10,456 nucleotides of DNA from Phoronis ovalis (Eukaryota; Phoronida; Phoronidae). Below the pieces are notes generated by a model that was given only the letters and a program-made list of their open reading frames with translations, ran no database searches and was not told where the DNA came from. The first letter of the stretch is position 1. Every line of letters starts with the position of its first letter. Shown piece after piece: positions 6,930-10,456 of this stretch. The stretch covers positions 1 to 10,456 of the forward strand of contig JAOXYB010063445.1 in assembly GCA_028565635.1 (NCBI GenBank), in the 5' to 3' direction. A program made the position numbers and the translations under genes.

Positions 6930-7215
6930 TTTTACATATTTTGTAACATATCACCATTGTTATACACTTAACCTCAATTCAAATATTTGAAAACAGCCTG
7001 GTGTCAGTGATTCATCTTGTTGTAATAAATGTAACCTAAAATTTGTAAACTATATTTTCATTATTTTGAATTTTTTTTTGTTGCAAGTGGTCATTATAAT
7101 GCATTTAATTTCAACACAAATATTTACAAATGGACTTGCATCAGTACTATTATTCTTCTGAAATAAGTGTACCTTAAACATTACTATGATATATTTTCCT
7201 TGGTTCATTAAATGC
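6930..7215. repeat. Diverged tandem duplication, period about 137 bp
   Basis: The segment starting near 6930-6965 (cacttaacctcaattcaaatattt...) aligns in order with the one starting near 7070-7102 (catttaatttcaacacaaatattt...). Shared blocks include ccattgttat/tcattataat, tggtgtcagt/ttgcatcagt, aataaatgtaacct/aataagtgtacctt and actatattttc/tgatatattttc. Weaker relatives appear near 7272 and 7450 at less regular spacing. Both copies are clearly old. Confidence 0.6.
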
Positions 7216-8849
7216 AGGCAATTTATTGTTATTTCTTGTTAATGTTGGTGAATTTTTCTTTTTTAATATAAGTGGAAATTACACATTGAATTGAACAATG
7301 AATGCATTCTACCTTTGTATAGAATTTACTTATAATAAGTAATGTAACAAGTGTAGCGCAATGAGAAACATTTGTTTGTTTGCCCTCTATCCATATTTTT
7401 TATTTCTCAACAATATATGCTTAAAATCCTTATTTTATTTTATCCTTGTATTTGTGACCATATAACCATTGTTATTGATATAGAGTACATCATATGTACT
7501 TTGTAATGGAAATATTTGATTTGATATTTTTTAGTAATCTAATTTAGAAAGGAAAGTCCAATTAAAATTCTGATGGCCGGACTGCGGTGAACTTTTTCTA
7601 AATATTAATCTTTAATTTAGTAAGTAAACATTAATTTCTTGAAAAGCATCACCACACAACATACATGGTAGCGTATCAGACTTAGCAACCAAGGAACTAT
7701 TCTGATATTTCCTATTCACAGAAATTTATCAACTATTAAAATGATAAACATACAACCTATCATCACTTGTACTATCTTTGCCGCTTACTATATCATTTCT
7801 GATAACCTTGTTTCATTCAGAAAGTTTAATATAACTTTGTTGACCTTCACAAGACATTTGAATTGAGTATAGGCACTATTATTTTATCTCAAGAAGTGTG
7901 CACTTGATTTAAATATGATACAAACTGTGGTTTATACTGCTGTGCATACATAATTTTTTTTATTGAACAATGTGCATGAATTTGTTATGAAGTGTTAGGC
8001 CAGAAATCCTTCTGCACGTGTATATGGTCCTGTAAAGTTTCCCATAATGGTTGTACAGATTTTAGGACCAGTTATCATTGTGATCCTGCAGCATGCATAG
8101 ATAAAATATTAATGATTCATTCATGGTTTGTATGCTAAGGTTACATGCAGGTACCATGAATAGGTATATTATTTACGTTCACAGCACTTCCTAGGAATTC
8201 AAAGGAATTCATTATGATTTTACAGTTGAAAAATAAAGGTTTTTAAGGGCAAACATCATATCTGCTTGGATTTTAAAAAGTGATAAAATGTAAATCCTTG
8301 TCATAGATTAAATTTAAGGTCTATTTTATGTTATATTCTAACATTACTATACTCTTCTGGCCATAAAATACTTGGTCCTGTCTCTAAAAAATACCACTTG
8401 TTTTTTAATTGTTCGAATATGTATTGTATTGTTGAATAAGAATATGGCAAACACCCTGGACTACTGCTAATGTCACTTAAAAATAAAAGTAGACAAAACA
8501 GAGTCTAATGTTTTGTTAAATGACCTTATTTGTAATTTCTTAAAAAATAATGTTTGTCTATTAGTTTAATTGGCATGAGCCAACCTACCTTTCTAGTGGC
8601 ATTGTTTTACTCTAATTATTTCTGACAAAATAACAGTCCACCAATTTACAATTCATTTCAGGCATTGTATGGAAATAGCTCCTCTAATTAGTCTAGTGCT
8701 AAAACTTATTTTTGTATTTAAGTAAAGAGCTGACACAAAGTTTTAGTATTTTTTTATTTCAAACTTTACATTGCAAACAATTAACATGCTAATACCATTG
8801 CTTGAGTTTCACACAGCTTATAGGAGTGGGCGTGTCTAATAACTTTAAT

Positions 8850-8879
8850 GAAATTGCATGTTGTAGAAAATGCAATTTC
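8850..8879. repeat. Perfect 10-bp stem hairpin upstream of laminin exon 2
   Basis: The arms gaaattgcat (8850-8859) and atgcaatttc (8870-8879) are exact reverse complements with a 10-nt loop. The structure ends 54 nt before the exon 2 start at 8934, just upstream of the likely branch-point zone. Confidence 0.65.
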
Positions 8880-8933
8880 TTGCCCTATGATCTCAATTGG
8901 CTCATATATTGGTGAAATAAATTCTATTTTTAG

Positions 8934-9220
8934 ATGAAGCTGCATTTCCTATCGTATTCAATGTTGCTCGAACTGCCAAGGTAGCCAGCAATGCAACCTG
9001 TGGTGAGAACGGTCCCGAACAGTACTGCAAACTTGTTCAACACCTCTGGAATGTACCTAAAAGTCAACATTGTGCAATCTGTGACCTAAACAGTGTTTAT
9101 GAAAGTGAACACCATCCTATAAGTAACGTAGTTGATGAAAGTGACTCCTGGTGGCAAAGCCCAACTATTACCAATGGTGTTCGTTATCACTGGATTACTA
9201 TTACCTTGGATTTGCAACAG
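8934..9220 (+). CDS. LAMA: Laminin alpha chain, coding exon 2 (start of laminin N-terminal domain)
   Basis: The exon runs from acceptor tttttag to donor CAG|gtatct (phase 0), giving residues 25-120 when joined to exon 1. It has no methionine, so open-frame scans miss it. It shows the laminin N-terminal (domain VI) signature: F-P-I-V-F-N-V-A, then N-A-T-C-G-E-N-G-P-E-Q-Y-C-K-L-V, the C-A-I-C pair (71, 74), H-P-I-S-N, the W-W-Q-S-P motif (97-101) and I-T-I-T-L-D-L-Q-Q at the end. These are hallmarks of the domain that drives laminin network polymerisation in basement membranes. The spacing and N-G-V-R-Y-H-W read most like the alpha1/alpha2 class. N44-A-T is a potential N-glycosylation site. The rest of the chain lies beyond the window. 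Confidence 0.96.
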
Positions 9221-10456
9221 GTATCTCATAAATTGTTGGTTTATAAATCTTGCAACTTTTTAAGTGATTTTTGAAATGTCCTTGATGTCGTCACTGCCTA
9301 TAAATCATTTGAGACTTTATTTCTTTAAAAACCTTTAAGTATAATCAATATCATCAATTACAGTTAAATTACAATTACACGTTAAAAAATATAATTTTTT
9401 ATACTATATATTATTTCATATACTGTAAATTTTCCATTTTATTTTTCCAAAATATCACCCATCATCCCAGGTTTTAGAATGAACTACCTTTAAATTGATA
9501 TCAGACCTGGGTATCTAATGAATCACCTGACGATTTTGAACCTCATGTTTGGTAGAACTTATCGTTAATATTATTGTTTGTGTTGTGACTGTGTTTTTAC
9601 ATTAAATCCAAAGATTGCCTCCAAGTATTTCTGTTTTGAGGGTAAAGTAAAATTTCAAGCTCTTTCAATTTGAATATGTTCATATTTTATTTCTATTTTA
9701 AAATAATCCTGTTTTAATTAAAAGAAGATCAGTCCCCTATCTCTTAGTTTACTTAGAATAAAGGACAGCTATTTTGTTGACTGATGTACTCAGTACATAT
9801 CTTAATCATGCCAAGTGAACAATTCTGTGGATTAGCTGTTAGATTTAGTCAATTTGTACTGAATGTGCCTTTGCTTTATTTACTTTGAAAGGATAAGTCT
9901 TGAAGGAAAAACATTCACACCAGATAGAAATACAGAATTGTTCTAGAAAACTAAGTTCTAAGTGTTAGGACCTGGGGGTTAAATACAGTATGTCCTGGAG
10001 ATTTTATTTCAAATAATATTTTTTCAAACACATTTTAATGTATTTTTATGTCCCTGTTTTTTCTGCAATTCTTATAATTTTGAGTTTTCTCTCAATTTTC
10101 TATATATAATGTGGTTTTGTATGAAGTTGTTCTGGTTATTTTTTAGAATTTAAACTTTACCATAAGATAGTCAATATAAATTGTGAAATGGATACTTGCA
10201 AATTTGGGTGGGCTTATATATATGTAAATATAATGTGAGAAAGGTGATAGTTGAGAAACTATTCCGTACTTGCCCTGGGCTTTTTACTGAAAAAAATCCT
10301 TCAAATGTGTGACAGAAGTACTCATACTGAGTAAAATTTCATACTTTTAAGGGAAACAGTTGCACAGATCACATGGGTGTAGCCCGGGGGGGTACTCAAG
10401 GTTTTTTGACTACGGGGATGTGCCGCGGAACCCAATCCAAAATTTTAGCTTGTGGT
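9221..10456 (+). other. Laminin alpha intron 2, 5' part (continues past window)
   Basis: The intron starts gtatct. I searched for a continuation of the domain (the usual V-F-Q-x-A-Y-x-x-x-K-A stretch) and found none, so exon 3 lies outside. The intron is AT-rich with a short palindrome (atgtactcagtacat, about 9783-9797). The start of a CCGGGGGGG repeat lies near its right edge. Confidence 0.75.
10384..10456. mobile_element. Left end of a CCGGGGGGG-type repeat, cut by the window edge
   Basis: The sequence changes abruptly from AT-rich to ccggggggg followed by tactcaagg, gactacggggatgtgccgcgg and an AT-rich interior. The end resembles that of the 1165-1489 element (ccgggggggg then cagtcaata), which suggests a related family of terminal repeats. 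The other end and target duplication are not visible. Confidence 0.5.

Larger units (their letters stand above)
6279..8933 (+). other. Laminin alpha intron 1 (2655 nt)
   Basis: The donor is gtaagt and the acceptor ttctatttttag. Just inside the 5' end is a CpG-rich patch (about 6305-6370). At about 6900-7215 there are diverged tandem copies with a period near 137 bp, and a perfect-stem hairpin lies at 8850-8879. The rest is AT-rich with no exon, gene or recognisable mobile element. First introns of matrix genes often carry enhancers, but nothing here proves one. Confidence 0.8.

Noticed and set aside
1-10456. tRNA, rRNA, CRISPR array, or prokaryotic-type defence or toxin system
   Set aside because: No cloverleaf with A/B boxes, no regular spacer-repeat array and no bacterial operon organisation were seen. 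The window is intron-bearing animal DNA.

Overview
This is eukaryotic, almost certainly metazoan, DNA. It is AT-rich, has long non-coding stretches, and its coding sequence is split into short exons with GT-AG introns and matching phases. The clearest identification is a laminin alpha chain, an animal basement-membrane protein. Non-autonomous transposon copies with CCGGGGGG-type ends, and GC-richer dispersed repeat sequence at the left edge, would suit a marine invertebrate. The sequence alone does not fix the phylum.

Layout, left to right. Positions 1-460 hold GC-richer sequence that looks like a dispersed repeat. Positions 471-635 hold three consecutive hairpins. Positions 1155-1499 hold a complete MITE-like element: about 44-bp terminal inverted repeats, 8-10 bp target-site duplications and internal ~33-bp tandem units. 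Positions 1500-2309 are AT-rich intergenic DNA with a 25-bp inverted repeat.

Positions 2310-5743 on the minus strand hold a five-exon gene assembled here from the splice sites. It is complete from ATG to stop and encodes 308 residues. I do not recognise the family. Exons 1 and 2 look like a tandem exon duplication, and the C-terminus is a charged ER/K helix. Intron 3 holds an old, decayed copy of the same MITE.

Positions 5744-6205 are a short divergent intergenic region with two perfect CACGTG E-boxes, a CCAAT box and a full match to the CTCF consensus. Positions 6206-9220 on the plus strand hold the first two coding exons of a laminin alpha chain (signal peptide, then the start of the laminin N-terminal domain). 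They are separated by a 2655-nt intron carrying diverged ~137-bp tandem repeats. Intron 2 starts at 9221 and runs off the window, and it contains the left end of another CCGGGGGG-type repeat near 10384.

The two genes are head-to-head with 462 bp between start codons, so a shared bidirectional promoter is plausible. The laminin chain would be secreted and assembled into basement membrane. The partner protein has no signal peptide and would be intracellular, so any functional link is unknown. I found no prokaryotic-style system, CRISPR array, tRNA or rRNA.
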